A stretch of 64,000 bases of DNA from Rhodoplanes sp. Z2-YC6860 (GCF_001579845.1 NZ_CP007440.1:868001-932000); one strand, 5' to 3'. Counted from the stretch's first letter, positions 25,315 through 34,694 are shown. Notes: generated by a model from the sequence alone, not told the origin. Translations and numbers: made by a program.

Positions 25315-26811
25315 TTACTCCACCACCACCTTCACGAGGTCGCCGGGGTTCAGGCGGTCCTTCTCGCCGAGCCCGTTGAGCACCCGGAACCGCTCGGCGG
25401 CGCGGTCGGCGACCGCCATGCGCTTGGCGAACTTCTCGACGGTGTCCCCGGGCCGCACATCGAACACCTTGAGCCGCAGCGGCCGCGCCGACTGCATCTC
25501 GGTGAGGCTCATGCGGCGGAAGGTGTTGATCGAGTCGCGGAAGGTGCGGTCCACCAGGTCGGTGCGATTCTTCGCCGCGAAGATCACGCGATAGACCTCG
25601 CTGCCGAAGCGCACGACGTAGAGCCGGAACGTCCACTGGTCGCCGTTGGCGGTCGCGGTCGCGGCCGGGAAGCCCCCGACGGTGAGTTCCTCGACGCTCT
25701 TGGTGTCGATGTTCTCGATCCAGCCGGACACCAGATACTCGGGCAGGGTCTGCTCGGACGGCACGCGCACCACGTCGAGGCGGAGCGCCTGCGCGCCGCC
25801 TTCCTTGACGCCGAACACCGCCTGCGCCGAGTTGTCGAGCGTGAAGCCTTCGGGAGCCGTGAACGTGAAGCCGAGCTTGGGATGCAGGAACCTGCGGCCG
25901 CGGACGAAACCCTCGCTCGGGTCCTCGCCGTAGACCAGGCCGTCGAGCATCGTGAGATATTCGTTCCTGGCGCGTTCGCCCGAACCCGGACCCGCGAACT
26001 GCCGCGCATTGGCGATGGCATTGGTGACGCGCTCGGGCGTCGCCGGATGCGACGACAGGAAGTCCGGCGCGCGCGGATCGATGGCGCGCTGGGTTTTGAG
26101 CTGCGCGTTGTGGCCCATCGAGGTCAGGAACCGTTCGGCGCCGTAGGGGTCGTAGCCCGCCTTCGCCGAGATGCCGACGCCGATGCCGTCGGCCTCGAAC
26201 TCCTGGGCGCGCGAGAAGTTTGCGAGCGCGATCTTGGATTTGGCGAGCGCCAGCGCGCCGAGTTGCGGATCGCTGAGCAGGTCGGTCGCGACGCGGTTGA
26301 CGAGGGCGGCCTGCCGCGCCTGGTCCTCGCGGATCGCGGCGTGGCGCGCGATGACGTGCGCCATCTCGTGCGCCATCACCGACGCCAGCTCGGAATTGTC
26401 GTTGGCGAGCGCGATCAGGCCGCGCGTCACATAGAGCTGGCCGTTGGGCAGCGCGAAGGCGTTGACGGCGGGCGAGTTGAGCATCGTCACCTGATACTTG
26501 AGGTCGGGCCGTTCGGACGCCGCGATCAGCTTCTCGACCGTGCGGTCGAGCATGACCTGAAGCTTTTCGTTGTCGTATTGCCCGCCATAGGCGGCGAGAA
26601 TGCGCAGGTGCTCGCGCTCTTCGCCCGGCGCGAGCTCGGCCTGCCGGCGCGGCTGCGGCGGATTCGCCGTCGTCACCTTCTGCAAGGTCGCGCTGGTGCA
26701 GGCGCTGAGCAGGACCGCGAGCGCGGCGAAAGCGGCGAGCACGCGCGCGCCGGCGCGCGGCTTCCCGCGCCCGTCCGCTCCGCCTTCTGCCCTGGTCCGT
26801 CCGCCGCTCAC
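25315..26811 (-). CDS. M48-family metalloprotease lipoprotein with C-terminal LysM-like domain
   Basis: This 498-residue protein is a BepA/LoiP-like zinc protease of the envelope. The signal peptide ends in a lipobox, LLSAC (Cys38). The zinc motif is HEMAH (148-152), and a downstream EFEADGIGV supplies the third ligand. The last 60 residues contain VRPGDTVEKFAKRM and LNPGDLVKVVV, a LysM-like fold that would bind peptidoglycan. Its role is probably outer-membrane protein quality control (known for the family). GTG start overlaps the upstream nuclease-like gene by 4 bases, so the two form an operon. Confidence 0.9.
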   Translation of the reverse strand: MSGGRTRAEGGADGRGKPRAGARVLAAFAALAVLLSACTSATLQKVTTANPPQPRRQAELAPGEEREHLRILAAYGGQYDNEKLQVMLDRTVEKLIAASERPDLKYQVTMLNSPAVNAFALPNGQLYVTRGLIALANDNSELASVMAHEMAHVIARHAAIREDQARQAALVNRVATDLLSDPQLGALALAKSKIALANFSRAQEFEADGIGVGISAKAGYDPYGAERFLTSMGHNAQLKTQRAIDPRAPDFLSSHPATPERVTNAIANARQFAGPGSGERARNEYLTMLDGLVYGEDPSEGFVRGRRFLHPKLGFTFTAPEGFTLDNSAQAVFGVKEGGAQALRLDVVRVPSEQTLPEYLVSGWIENIDTKSVEELTVGGFPAATATANGDQWTFRLYVVRFGSEVYRVIFAAKNRTDLVDRTFRDSINTFRRMSLTEMQSARPLRLKVFDVRPGDTVEKFAKRMAVADRAAERFRVLNGLGEKDRLNPGDLVKVVVE

Positions 26812-27587
26812 GGCTGCTCCACAATCTCAATCTGGCCCGGATGGATCACCTCGATCCATGGGCCGCCTCGTTCCTCGACCGTGCCCCTGACCCGAATCCG
26901 CCGGCCCGCCAGCTTCTTGAGCGGCAGGCCCGCGGCCTCGAAAGTGCGCTCGTTGCGCTTCAAAGTCGTGACGGTGAAGTCCTCCGACCAGCGTCGCCCG
27001 AAATTGACGTAGACAACGCTGCCGCTCTCGCGGACCGACAGAACCTTGCCCTCGACCACTGCGAAGTGGCCCCGAAACGCCAGGACTCCCGACGGGTCCT
27101 CGGCATTGGTCTTGGCATAATATGCGGTCTTCCACAGTCCAAAACCAGCCACACGGGCGGCTTTTTCTGCATTCAAAAAAGCCACGCTGCAGCCAGTATT
27201 TGCGGCGGCCGATGCGGACAACGCCAGGCCGTCCGCCAGAAGCTCGAGTTGCACGGGCTTTTCGTTGTCGTCGAGGGTGAGGCCCGCGGTCAGCCGGCCG
27301 TAACGATCGCTGTCCGGCCCCATCTGCAGCAACAGAACCTCTTGGCCCGCCACGCGTTTTTCCAGCGCAGCACGGGCGGCCGCGGCGTTGCCGTCATTCT
27401 CGGGCACTTCGATGCCGGGCAGCCGCAACTCGCGGCCATCGTCGAGTGTGACAGTCCTGCCGTCGATGACCGATTGCACGGTCGCCGATCCGATCACATC
27501 CGGACTGCAAGCGGGCTTGTCGTCGGCCCGAGCCGCACCCGCGATCATGATCGCAAGCGCGCAGACGCCAACCATGCGGTGACGCAC
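26808..27587 (-). CDS. Exported thermonuclease (SNase)-fold protein
   Basis: The 259-residue product has an SNase-like OB-fold domain (about residues 30-150). It includes VIDGRTVTLDDGRELRLPGI, with VPE where classic nucleases have DAPE, and DRYGRLTAG. These partly preserve the Arg and Glu catalytic positions, so activity is uncertain. The C-terminal 100 residues form a second beta-rich domain. I chose the GTG at 27587: GGGGAGGG lies 7 bases upstream and it opens a short signal peptide (VRHRMVGVCAL ... GAARA). It is translationally coupled to the downstream M48 protease, hinting at a joint envelope function. Confidence 0.75.
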   Translation of the reverse strand: MRHRMVGVCALAIMIAGAARADDKPACSPDVIGSATVQSVIDGRTVTLDDGRELRLPGIEVPENDGNAAAARAALEKRVAGQEVLLLQMGPDSDRYGRLTAGLTLDDNEKPVQLELLADGLALSASAAANTGCSVAFLNAEKAARVAGFGLWKTAYYAKTNAEDPSGVLAFRGHFAVVEGKVLSVRESGSVVYVNFGRRWSEDFTVTTLKRNERTFEAAGLPLKKLAGRRIRVRGTVEERGGPWIEVIHPGQIEIVEQP

Positions 27588-27745
27588 CAGCCAACCCTCC
27601 CCACGCCGCGGAGCAAACCGCGCGACCATGGCGGCGCTATGGCGGAACAAGGGAACCTGTTTGGACGAGTTTCAAGCTGGCCCGGCCACGCGCGCCGGAC
27701 CACTCACGTTGTCGACATCAGGCCGATGATCGGCCGTAGAGAATT

Positions 27746-27961
27746 TCAGGTCTCGGCGAGCGACGGACTGTCCGTCGTCTGCGTCTCGCCTTCGAGCACC
27801 GCTTCAGCCGGCTTGATCTGATGTCCGGCCATGCAGTGCGGGCACCACACCCAGATGGTCAAATCCATCGCGCGCATTTTGACCAGGGTGTCATTGCCAG
27901 TTTCGATGGCCGTCGTGACCTCTTCGCCCGAGGTCGGGCACCGATAGCACACAACACTCAT
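27746..27961 (-). CDS. Small zinc-ribbon-like hypothetical protein
   Basis: The 71-residue protein has two Cys pairs: CYRC near the N terminus and CPHC about 35 residues later, with a His two residues beyond (AGH). This spacing suggests a structural zinc ribbon. The acidic tail is short. I chose the ATG at 27961, which follows GGAGGGG; the open frame continues upstream. I do not recognise a named family or function. It is a single gene between the nuclease-fold gene and the ubiD-like gene. Confidence 0.6.
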   Translation of the reverse strand: MSVVCYRCPTSGEEVTTAIETGNDTLVKMRAMDLTIWVWCPHCMAGHQIKPAEAVLEGETQTTDSPSLAET

Positions 27962-28063
27962 ACGCAACCCCTCCGCCGCGTCTATTAAAATGCGGAGGTT
28001 GAACGATTGGGTCAAGAAAATTCTAAGGTTAACCAGAGCTTAACGCGCTGCGACGTCGCGGAC

Positions 28064-29767
28064 TCACTTGCGCGATTTCGGTTTCGGGTTTTTCGGCGCG
28101 CTCTCGTCGACGCGGCGCACTTCGGTGTTCATGCCGATGTCGCTGCGACGGCGTTGCTCCAGCGAATCCGCATTGTCCATGTAATCGCCGCGTGTCGCGC
28201 GCTCCGCCAGGGCATCGAACTCCTGGCCCCATTCGCCGAGCGAGTAGCCGAACCACGGCGACTCCGGCTTGAGCTTGGGCAGGCCGAGTTCCTCCCAGAT
28301 CTGCTTGGCGCGCTCCATGTATTCGCGCTTGGGCAGCGAGATCGGCGGGAAGTCCTCCTTCAGCGTGGCGTCGATCAGCACCGAGGCATCTTGGCCGCCG
28401 TTGCGCAGGCTCCGCGGGCCGTGGCCCGGGTCGCGGTGCGGCAGCACGTGGATGTCGAGGCTGGCATTGGCGCGATACGACATTGCCCAGAGCAACGCAT
28501 CGGCGTTGGTCGGATCGATGTCGTCGTTGATGGCGATGACGAACTTGCCCGCGGCGCGATGCAGGACAGCTGCGCCGTACATCGCGCGCCACACTTCGGT
28601 GGCCGGCATGTCGCGCTCGCAGATCAGCGCGATCACCTTGCGGATGTTGGTCAGCGGCTCGTGCAGCGAGACGCGCTTGACGCCCTTGATGCCGAGCGTG
28701 TTGCGCAGGAAGTTGAGGAACAGCGGTTCCATGCCGATCAGTTTGATCAGGCTCGATTCCGACGGCGTCACCTGCGAGATGATCGAGGTCAGGATCGCGT
28801 CCTTCCGCCGGGTGATGGCGGTGACGTCCATGAAGGCGTTGAACTCCTGCAGGTTGACGTGGCCGTGCGACTCGCCGAACGGCGCCTCCGGTTCGAGATA
28901 TTCGGTGTCGATGAATCCTTCGATCACGATCTCGGCTTCGGCCGGCACCAGCAGGTCGACGGTCTTGGCCTTCACCACATTGATCGGCGTGCCGACCAGC
29001 GCACCGGCGACATGCAGTTCGTCGAGCGTCTCGGGCAGTTTCTGCACGGACGCAAAGGTGACGACCGGCGGCGCACCGAGCACCACGGCGCAAGGCAGCT
29101 TCTTGAAGCCACGCGCGCGCAGCTTTTCCCAGTGGTTGTAGATGCCGGGGCGCAGTTCCAGCGACGGGTTCATACCGAGCCGCCGCCGCGCCTTCACCTG
29201 GCCGCGGTAGTTGCCCATGTTCTGGACGCCGGTGTCCGGGTCCTTGGTGATGTACTGCGACAGCGTCGCGTAGGGCGCGGAGTCCCAGCCCGGCGTCGAG
29301 ATCGGCAGCGGGACGCCGTCGAGGCCTTTGCCGGGCTTGTCGAGCTCCTTGCCGGTGATGACGATCTCATGGCATGGCGCGTTCTCGACGATGTTCGGCG
29401 GCAACGGAGCCTGTGCGGCCTTCACCCAACGCGCATCGATCTCTTCAAACGGACAGTTGACGCCGATGCGATAGATCTCGCGGTTGGCGGCGAGGCCGCC
29501 GACCAGAACCGGAATGTCGTATTTGCGGCCCTTCGAGTCGGTGACGTTGGTGAACAGGAACGCCTTGCGGTCCTTCTCCTCGATGCCGCCGCGGAACTGC
29601 CAGCGCACCAGCGGGTGCATCTCGGTGTCCTTGTTGATCGGGCGGTCGACGCGAATGAGCTGGCCGGCTTTCTCCAGCGCAGCGACGTGATCGTGCAGGT
29701 CGGGGTAGGACGGCTTGGCGGACGACGACGCGGCGGGTTTGCGTTTTGATTTTGTCGTGGCGTCCAT
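28064..29767 (-). CDS. UbiD-family (prenylated-FMN) decarboxylase
   Basis: This 567-residue cytoplasmic enzyme belongs to the UbiD (de)carboxylase family, which uses prenylated FMN to decarboxylate aromatic or alpha,beta-unsaturated acids. Supporting segments are EAPFGESHGHVN, FVIAINDDIDPTNADALLWAM and YLEPEAPF. It is longer than E. coli UbiD. The N and C termini are Lys-rich and probably disordered. UbiX, needed to make the cofactor, is not in the window. Start at 29767 follows AGGACA. The upstream neighbours are a Bug binding protein and an ornithine-cyclodeaminase-like gene; they may work on the same aromatic acid (inference). Confidence 0.9.
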   Translation of the reverse strand: MDATTKSKRKPAASSSAKPSYPDLHDHVAALEKAGQLIRVDRPINKDTEMHPLVRWQFRGGIEEKDRKAFLFTNVTDSKGRKYDIPVLVGGLAANREIYRIGVNCPFEEIDARWVKAAQAPLPPNIVENAPCHEIVITGKELDKPGKGLDGVPLPISTPGWDSAPYATLSQYITKDPDTGVQNMGNYRGQVKARRRLGMNPSLELRPGIYNHWEKLRARGFKKLPCAVVLGAPPVVTFASVQKLPETLDELHVAGALVGTPINVVKAKTVDLLVPAEAEIVIEGFIDTEYLEPEAPFGESHGHVNLQEFNAFMDVTAITRRKDAILTSIISQVTPSESSLIKLIGMEPLFLNFLRNTLGIKGVKRVSLHEPLTNIRKVIALICERDMPATEVWRAMYGAAVLHRAAGKFVIAINDDIDPTNADALLWAMSYRANASLDIHVLPHRDPGHGPRSLRNGGQDASVLIDATLKEDFPPISLPKREYMERAKQIWEELGLPKLKPESPWFGYSLGEWGQEFDALAERATRGDYMDNADSLEQRRRSDIGMNTEVRRVDESAPKNPKPKSRK

Positions 29768-29935
29768 GATGAGATGTCCTGTCTTGAGCTCAGCGGACTT
29801 CTCTTACGCCTGTGCCATGACCCGCTCAATCCGGTTATCATCGCGCTGATGAATGGCTTTATGCGATGACAGCGTGCTCGCCAGCGGAACGGCTTGCCGC
29901 ATTCTGCATGGCAGAACTGTCCCGGCAGAAATGGC

Positions 29936-31018
29936 TCAAGGCTTGCTCGAAGGGCGTGACGTCTTTGCTGCCGGCTCGATTCCGGCCGTGTTGATCGCGT
30001 CTTCATAGAAGGCCCGATCTCTCTTCAAGATATTGAAGAACTCCTCCTGTGTCGTGCCATCAGTGGCAACGCCCAAGGCGGCAAAACGCTGGATGATCAT
30101 CGGGTCCTTGGAAACTTCGGCAGTCGCATCCACCATCGCATCGACGATGGATTTCGGCGTTCCAGGCGGTGCCATGAACGCTTCCCATGTGGAGACCTGG
30201 AATCCGGGATAGAACTCCGCCACCGCTGGCGTGTCCGGAAGCTTGGCCAGACGCTTGGCGCCCGACGTTGCCAGGATCCTGATCCTGTCGCTCGTCAGGT
30301 GCTGCATCATTTCCGGCGAGCCTGCGAAATACATGTCTACTTCGCCGGACAGCAATGCCGCGGTCGCGGGAGCCGCGCTCTTGTAGGGCACATGCACGGC
30401 GCTGAGCCCTGCTGTCTTGAGGAACAACACGGAGACGAGATAGCCGATGCCTCCGACGCCAGCGCTCGCGTAGTTCAGCTTGTCTGGATTGGCCTTGGCG
30501 TAAGCGATGAACTCCGGGAGTGATTTCGGCGGGAGCGATGACTTGATCCCGAGCAGGAAGGGCAGGTTGCCCAGCACGCTGATCGGAATGAGGCTGTCCG
30601 GGTCGTAGCTGACCTTTTGCAGCAGGGGTTGCGTCAAAATGGTCGAAGGCGACGTGAACAGGAACGTGTAGCCATCCGGTTGGGCAGTGGCCACCTGGGT
30701 GGCGCCGATGACACCGGCGCCGCCCGGACGATTCTCAACAATGAACGCTTGCCCGAACTTGCGCGTCAGATGATCCGCAGCCATCCGCGCCATGATGTCG
30801 GTGAAGCCGCCAGGCGCATTGGGAACAATGATCGTGACGGCTCGGGTGGGCCAGCTTGATTCCGCCTGAGCGCGCAACGGGGCCGCGATCGTCAAGGCGA
30901 TGGCCAGCCACAGGCGCAGCCAGCTCAGAACACAGGGCCGCGATCGACCGGCCGCCGTCGAATCAGGGATGCTCGTCTTCCAGGAACCAATCGGTTGGAA
31001 TCTCACGGCCGACTCCAT
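29936..31018 (-). CDS. Bug/TctC-family solute-binding protein (fourth copy)
   Basis: This is a periplasmic binding protein of the tripartite tricarboxylate receptor family. It contains WPTRAVTIIVPNAPGGFTDIMA and FIVENRPGGAGVIG. The start is uncertain: the ATG at 31018 gives 360 residues with a long N-terminal region before the hydrophobic signal core (LWLAIALTIAAPLRAQA), and would overlap the upstream gene by 56 bases. No good alternative start exists between that ATG and the signal core. It follows the ornithine-cyclodeaminase-like gene in the same direction. The C terminus (PAAKTSRPSSKP) is unusual for the family. Confidence 0.85.
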   Translation of the reverse strand: MESAVRFQPIGSWKTSIPDSTAAGRSRPCVLSWLRLWLAIALTIAAPLRAQAESSWPTRAVTIIVPNAPGGFTDIMARMAADHLTRKFGQAFIVENRPGGAGVIGATQVATAQPDGYTFLFTSPSTILTQPLLQKVSYDPDSLIPISVLGNLPFLLGIKSSLPPKSLPEFIAYAKANPDKLNYASAGVGGIGYLVSVLFLKTAGLSAVHVPYKSAAPATAALLSGEVDMYFAGSPEMMQHLTSDRIRILATSGAKRLAKLPDTPAVAEFYPGFQVSTWEAFMAPPGTPKSIVDAMVDATAEVSKDPMIIQRFAALGVATDGTTQEEFFNILKRDRAFYEDAINTAGIEPAAKTSRPSSKP

Positions 31019-32063
31019 TCTCGCTCGCTTTTGCATGAGCAAGCGCAGCGAGCGCAGCAAATTGCATACCAAGACCGATGACGTTGACGAAGCATGTCAT
31101 GCCGCCGTGCGGCGGGGGCTGGACATGGCCTGCGACCAATTCGCCAAGATCGGGCCGCTCCGCCAAATCGGCACGGCTCTTGCGGGCGCCGCGCGTTGTT
31201 TGCAGGTTCTCCGCCAGAGCCTCCTTCGGGTCGTGGTCGTAGATCGGCTCCTCGCCCTTTCCGATGATGTAATTCGCCGGACGTCCGAGGCGCGTATGCA
31301 CGATGACCTGGGCGCTCCGTTCAAGAATCCGGTCGTCGAGCTCCAGCTCTTTCACGCATGTGACGTGAGCTTGCGGGTCGAGCCAATCGACGTCGAGGAC
31401 AGGTGTGAGGCTGTTGGTGGCGGTGCCGACGATATGCGCGCCGCGCACCGCGGTGCGTGCATCGTCCACCGCCCGCACGTCGATGCCGAGTTGCTCCTTA
31501 AGCTCCGCGGCAAGGCGTTCGCGCTTCTCGGGGTTGGGGCTGTAGATGCGGATTTCCTTGAGCTGCCTGACATTGGCCATGGCCACCGCCTGCGCGCCGG
31601 CCTGCCATCCGGAGCCAAGCAGGCCATAGACCGAGGCATTCTTGGGAGCCATGTATTTCGCAGCGATGGCGTTGGCGCAGGCCACGCGCAGACGCTGGAT
31701 CACGCCGTCCGGCATGATCGCCAGAGGCTCGCCGTTGCGGGTGCTGAACAGCATGATGAGGCCAACGTATTTGTTGCCGGCCGCGGCGCGCTGCTTGTCT
31801 TTGCGGATTCCGCCCGGGCCCGCGCCCCATCGAATGACATCGGAATTGAGACGCACCGCAGCAGCTTCGAAGCGCGGCACCATGCCGTCCATGGTCTTGA
31901 AGACATAGCGGCCGTTGTCGTGAACCGGGCCGTAGATGTCGCTACGCGTGCGGTTGATTGCGCGCCCTTCACCGAGGTCCCGGTAGGCTTCGTCCAACTG
32001 GGCGAGACAATCCGCCATCGGCAGCAGGGCGGTGATCTCTTCATTGTTGAGGATCAGCGTCAT
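30963..32063 (-). CDS. Ornithine cyclodeaminase / mu-crystallin family protein
   Basis: This 366-residue NAD(P)-binding protein has the family layout: an N-terminal substrate domain (ALLPMADCLAQLDEAYRDL, residues about 12-30) and a Rossmann domain with GLLGSGWQAGAQA (about 140-152). Family members include ornithine cyclodeaminases, imine reductases and opine-type enzymes, so the reaction is not certain. At the position where many members have a Lys near the substrate carboxylate, this one has Arg (AAAVRLNSD). ATG at 32063 was chosen over an in-frame start 48 bases upstream. Its 3' end overlaps the Bug gene. Confidence 0.85.
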   Translation of the reverse strand: MTLILNNEEITALLPMADCLAQLDEAYRDLGEGRAINRTRSDIYGPVHDNGRYVFKTMDGMVPRFEAAAVRLNSDVIRWGAGPGGIRKDKQRAAAGNKYVGLIMLFSTRNGEPLAIMPDGVIQRLRVACANAIAAKYMAPKNASVYGLLGSGWQAGAQAVAMANVRQLKEIRIYSPNPEKRERLAAELKEQLGIDVRAVDDARTAVRGAHIVGTATNSLTPVLDVDWLDPQAHVTCVKELELDDRILERSAQVIVHTRLGRPANYIIGKGEEPIYDHDPKEALAENLQTTRGARKSRADLAERPDLGELVAGHVQPPPHGGMTCFVNVIGLGMQFAALAALAHAKASENGVGREIPTDWFLEDEHP

Positions 32064-32117
32064 ATCTGGAAGCTCCTCCCGTGCGCCCAAGTGTAGCGCG
32101 GATGGAGGCAAGCGCCA

Positions 32118-32507
32118 TTACGGTCTGACCTCGCGCTTTTGCATGAGCGTTCTGGAGTCGAGAACCCAATGGGTGCCCTGCATGCGGCCTTCGGTCAGCA
32201 TCTCCACGCTGACCTGATGAGCCTTCGGCGTGTGGCCCACGATCTTGACGGACATCGGATAGAGGAACTGCCAGGCGTCGCGGTTACGCAGCTTCTGCTC
32301 CTGATAGGATGTCAGTGCAGCCGCATGGCCGCGCTTCCTGAGTTTTTGCCAATGCGTCAGCATGGCGATGTCTTGAAACCAGATGGAATTGGGCTTCACC
32401 GTCACGGTGTCGCCCACGCGGATTTCCGCCGCACCGACGCTGACGCTTCCGGCCAGCAGAACAAGCAACGCGAGATGCGCTTTGATCAATGCGGTCATTC
32501 GATTCAT
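32118..32507 (-). CDS. Exported hypothetical protein
   Basis: A 129-residue protein with a signal peptide (MNRMTALIKAHLALLVLLAG ... GAA). The mature part contains VGDTVTVKPNSIWFQDIA followed by a basic helical region rich in Arg/Lys. No family is recognised. It ends just upstream of the ornithine-cyclodeaminase-like gene on the same strand (gap about 55 bases), so cotranscription is possible. Confidence 0.6.
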   Translation of the reverse strand: MNRMTALIKAHLALLVLLAGSVSVGAAEIRVGDTVTVKPNSIWFQDIAMLTHWQKLRKRGHAAALTSYQEQKLRNRDAWQFLYPMSVKIVGHTPKAHQVSVEMLTEGRMQGTHWVLDSRTLMQKREVRP

Positions 32508-32616
32508 GCCAGCGTTGTCATGCCAGGCGTTGCCGCCATGCTACTCCGCGATCGGTGGCCGTGCATCCAGCACAAACAGTCAGGGCTATCGCATTTGGCG
32601 TCATTGGCGCAGTCTG

Positions 32617-32745
32617 GTCCCTCGCCCCGCGAAGCGGGGAGAGGGTCCCGAGCGAATGCGAGGGGGGAGAGGGGCGCTGCAACAGAAGAGCCCTCTCCCG
32701 GCTCGCCTTCGCTCGCCACCCTCTCCCGCAAGCGGGAGAGGGGAC
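32617..32745. repeat. CTCTCCCGC/GCGGGAGAG-type inverted repeat element
   Basis: The element begins GGTCCCTCGCCCCGC and ends GCGGGAGAGGGGAC; ends are inverted copies and each side has its own GCGAAGCGGGG or CCCGCAAGCGGG hairpin. The centre contains a further CCCTCTCCCGGCTCGCC unit. This is a second REP-like family distinct from the GTCATTCCGGGG family. It fills most of the 337-base gap between two leftward genes; the remaining bases showed nothing further except the terminator at 32793. Confidence 0.7.
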
Positions 32746-32792
32746 AAGAGCCGCATCAGTCGTCATGTGCGATTGCCCCGCACGAAAGATCA

Positions 32793-32817
32793 GGGCCGGG
32801 CTTGGCGAGCCCGGCCC
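32793..32817 (-). terminator. Intrinsic terminator of the lectin-like gene
   Basis: A perfect 10-bp stem (32793-32802 with 32808-32817, GGGCCGGGCT/AGCCCGGCCC) with a 5-base loop lies 27 bases beyond the stop of the leftward gene ending at 32845. On that strand no long T-run follows, so termination strength is moderate. Confidence 0.5.
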
Positions 32818-32844
32818 CTTTACGATTCACAGTCTGCTGCTGCG

Positions 32845-33543
32845 TCAGTTGCTCGCGAAGCAATAGAGCAGGCCGTCTCCGCCCGTCCCGCGCAAATCCG
32901 CTTGGCTGCATCCGCCATCCGGGCCACGCGACGGGTGCGAAGAATTCCAAGACTTCGCGGGATCGTCGTCGCGCAGGCCTTTCCGGTCGATGTGGCCGAG
33001 CATCGCCGCGCCCTGGGTGCTGCTCGTCCAATTGCGGCACGTGCGGTCCTCGCCGGCCGGGAAGGCGCGGCCATCGGCGGTGGAGCCGGTCAGCACATCG
33101 TGCCGGTTCGGTGCGTATCCGACGCCCGGGATGAGAAAGCCGCGCTCGGAGATCGAGTTGTCGAAGCTCAGCTTGTTGTTGGCGCTGTGCAGATCGTCGA
33201 CGCTGGTGGCGACGACGGTGCCTTTGAAGTTCTGCCACGGGCCATTGCCGATACGGTCGCGGGCGTTGATGGCGGGCTTGCCGTCAGCGGCCTGCGTGCT
33301 CAGGTAGGCGCGCCAGGTCTTGCCGCCGGCGCCGTGACGCGCGGCAAGCGTCTGGCAATGCTGATCGGCGCCCTCGATGCCGCCGAGATCGGCGCCCTTG
33401 CCGGGGCCCGCGCCGGTGACGAAGAACGTCATGTTCGGCGCCTGCGGCAGCTGCGGCGGAGCCGCCTGTTGCTGTTGTGCGTTGACGCCGGACGATACGC
33501 CCAGCGCCAATGCGGCCGCGAATAGAATGCTAGACTTACTCAT
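32845..33543 (-). CDS. Exported lectin-like / endostatin-like fold protein (tentative)
   Basis: The 232-residue product has a signal peptide (MSKSSILFAAALALG ... VNAQQQQ) and a Pro/Gln-rich linker. It contains FFVTGAGPGKGADLGG, GADQHCQTLAARHGAGGKTWRAYLST and a C-terminal GGCSQADL...LLYCF with paired cysteines. This pattern recalls lectin-like and endostatin-like (DUF1554-type) proteins, in which Cys pairs hold the fold. I am not sure of the family. The start at 33543 follows AGGGAGG; an open frame continues upstream. It is monocistronic. Confidence 0.6.
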   Translation of the reverse strand: MSKSSILFAAALALGVSSGVNAQQQQAAPPQLPQAPNMTFFVTGAGPGKGADLGGIEGADQHCQTLAARHGAGGKTWRAYLSTQAADGKPAINARDRIGNGPWQNFKGTVVATSVDDLHSANNKLSFDNSISERGFLIPGVGYAPNRHDVLTGSTADGRAFPAGEDRTCRNWTSSTQGAAMLGHIDRKGLRDDDPAKSWNSSHPSRGPDGGCSQADLRGTGGDGLLYCFASN

Positions 33544-33675
33544 GGATGTCGCCTCCCTTTGAACTCGCTCTTGGACCTTGAGTCTTGGACTTGGACCAAG
33601 CGAGCGGCCGGATGGTAGCCCATCGCCCGCCGCGTCAAATCCACGAAAGCGTGAACACCGGGCGCCGCTCATCCA

Positions 33676-34635
33676 TCATGCTGCATAAAGCCGCATCCAT
33701 TCCGCGAGGTCTTTCACCGCGGCTTGCAGCGGAAACTCCGGCTCCCAGCCGAGATGCCGCTTGGCCCGCGTCAGTTCGGCATGGTGATCGCGGTTCGACA
33801 GCGACACGCCGGTGCCGGCGGGGGCCTCGAACTTCACCTTCGCGCCGGGCGCGACGGCCTGGATCGCGCCGGCCATCTCGGCGGGGGTGGTCATCGCGCC
33901 CATGGTGATGTTGAACACGCGGCTGCCGAGGTCCTTGGTCTCCAGCGCCATCACCGTGCCGCGCGCCGCGTCCTTTGAGTACACCCACTCCATGGTGCCG
34001 GGCGGCACGGTTGCCTCCTTGCCGGCGAGAGCGTTGCGCATCGCCTCGCGGATCACATTCGACGGTCCGCCGCCGCCTGAGCCGCTCCACGGCCCGAACA
34101 CCGCGCCATAGCGCAGGCCCGCGAATTCGATGCCGCACCACTTCGCATAGTTCAGGCCTAAGCTTTCGACCGCCTGCTTGGTCGCCGAGTAGAACGTGGT
34201 CGGCCGCGGGAATGCCTCCTCCTTGCCGAAGTCGCCGCGGTCCTCGCCGCCGTCGAGGTAATGGTTGAGCACGCTCGATGACGACACCACGACGCGCTTG
34301 AGCCCGGTCACGCGCGCGGCCTCCAGCACGTTCACAGTGCCCATGATGTTGAGATTGATCGCGGCATAGGGGTCGCGCTGCGCGCCGACTGTGAGCAGCG
34401 GATTGGCGGCGGTGTGGGCGATCCGCGTGATGCCGTGGGTGCGCAGCACGTCGACGATCGACAGCGGCCGCAGGATGTCGCCGCTCGTCAGCGTCACCTT
34501 GGATATGTCGACAATCTGGCCGATCGCTGCGGGTTGCGCCGCCACGTCCATCAGCACCGGCTTTTCGCCGCGCTCGACCAGGAGACGTGCGACCTGCGAG
34601 CCGATCAGCCCTGCGCCGATGACCAGTGTCGTCAT
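33676..34635 (-). CDS. NAD-dependent epimerase/dehydratase (extended SDR)
   Basis: This is a 319-residue extended short-chain dehydrogenase. The N-terminal nucleotide motif is VIGAGLIGSQVARLL (residues 5-19), and the catalytic motif YSATK (about 154-158) has its upstream Ser in SSSSVLNHY. Family members act on nucleotide sugars or related diols; this one is shorter than GalE and has no identified substrate. ATG at 34635 follows GGGAGG. It is divergent from the VOC-GST-AhpD operon (59-base gap) and may be functionally linked to it. Confidence 0.88.
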   Translation of the reverse strand: MTTLVIGAGLIGSQVARLLVERGEKPVLMDVAAQPAAIGQIVDISKVTLTSGDILRPLSIVDVLRTHGITRIAHTAANPLLTVGAQRDPYAAINLNIMGTVNVLEAARVTGLKRVVVSSSSVLNHYLDGGEDRGDFGKEEAFPRPTTFYSATKQAVESLGLNYAKWCGIEFAGLRYGAVFGPWSGSGGGGPSNVIREAMRNALAGKEATVPPGTMEWVYSKDAARGTVMALETKDLGSRVFNITMGAMTTPAEMAGAIQAVAPGAKVKFEAPAGTGVSLSNRDHHAELTRAKRHLGWEPEFPLQAAVKDLAEWMRLYAA

Positions 34636-34694
34636 TTGATCCTCCCTGTTGTTGGCCTTATTCTTGATCGAAACGGAGATAAAGGAGAAGCCCG

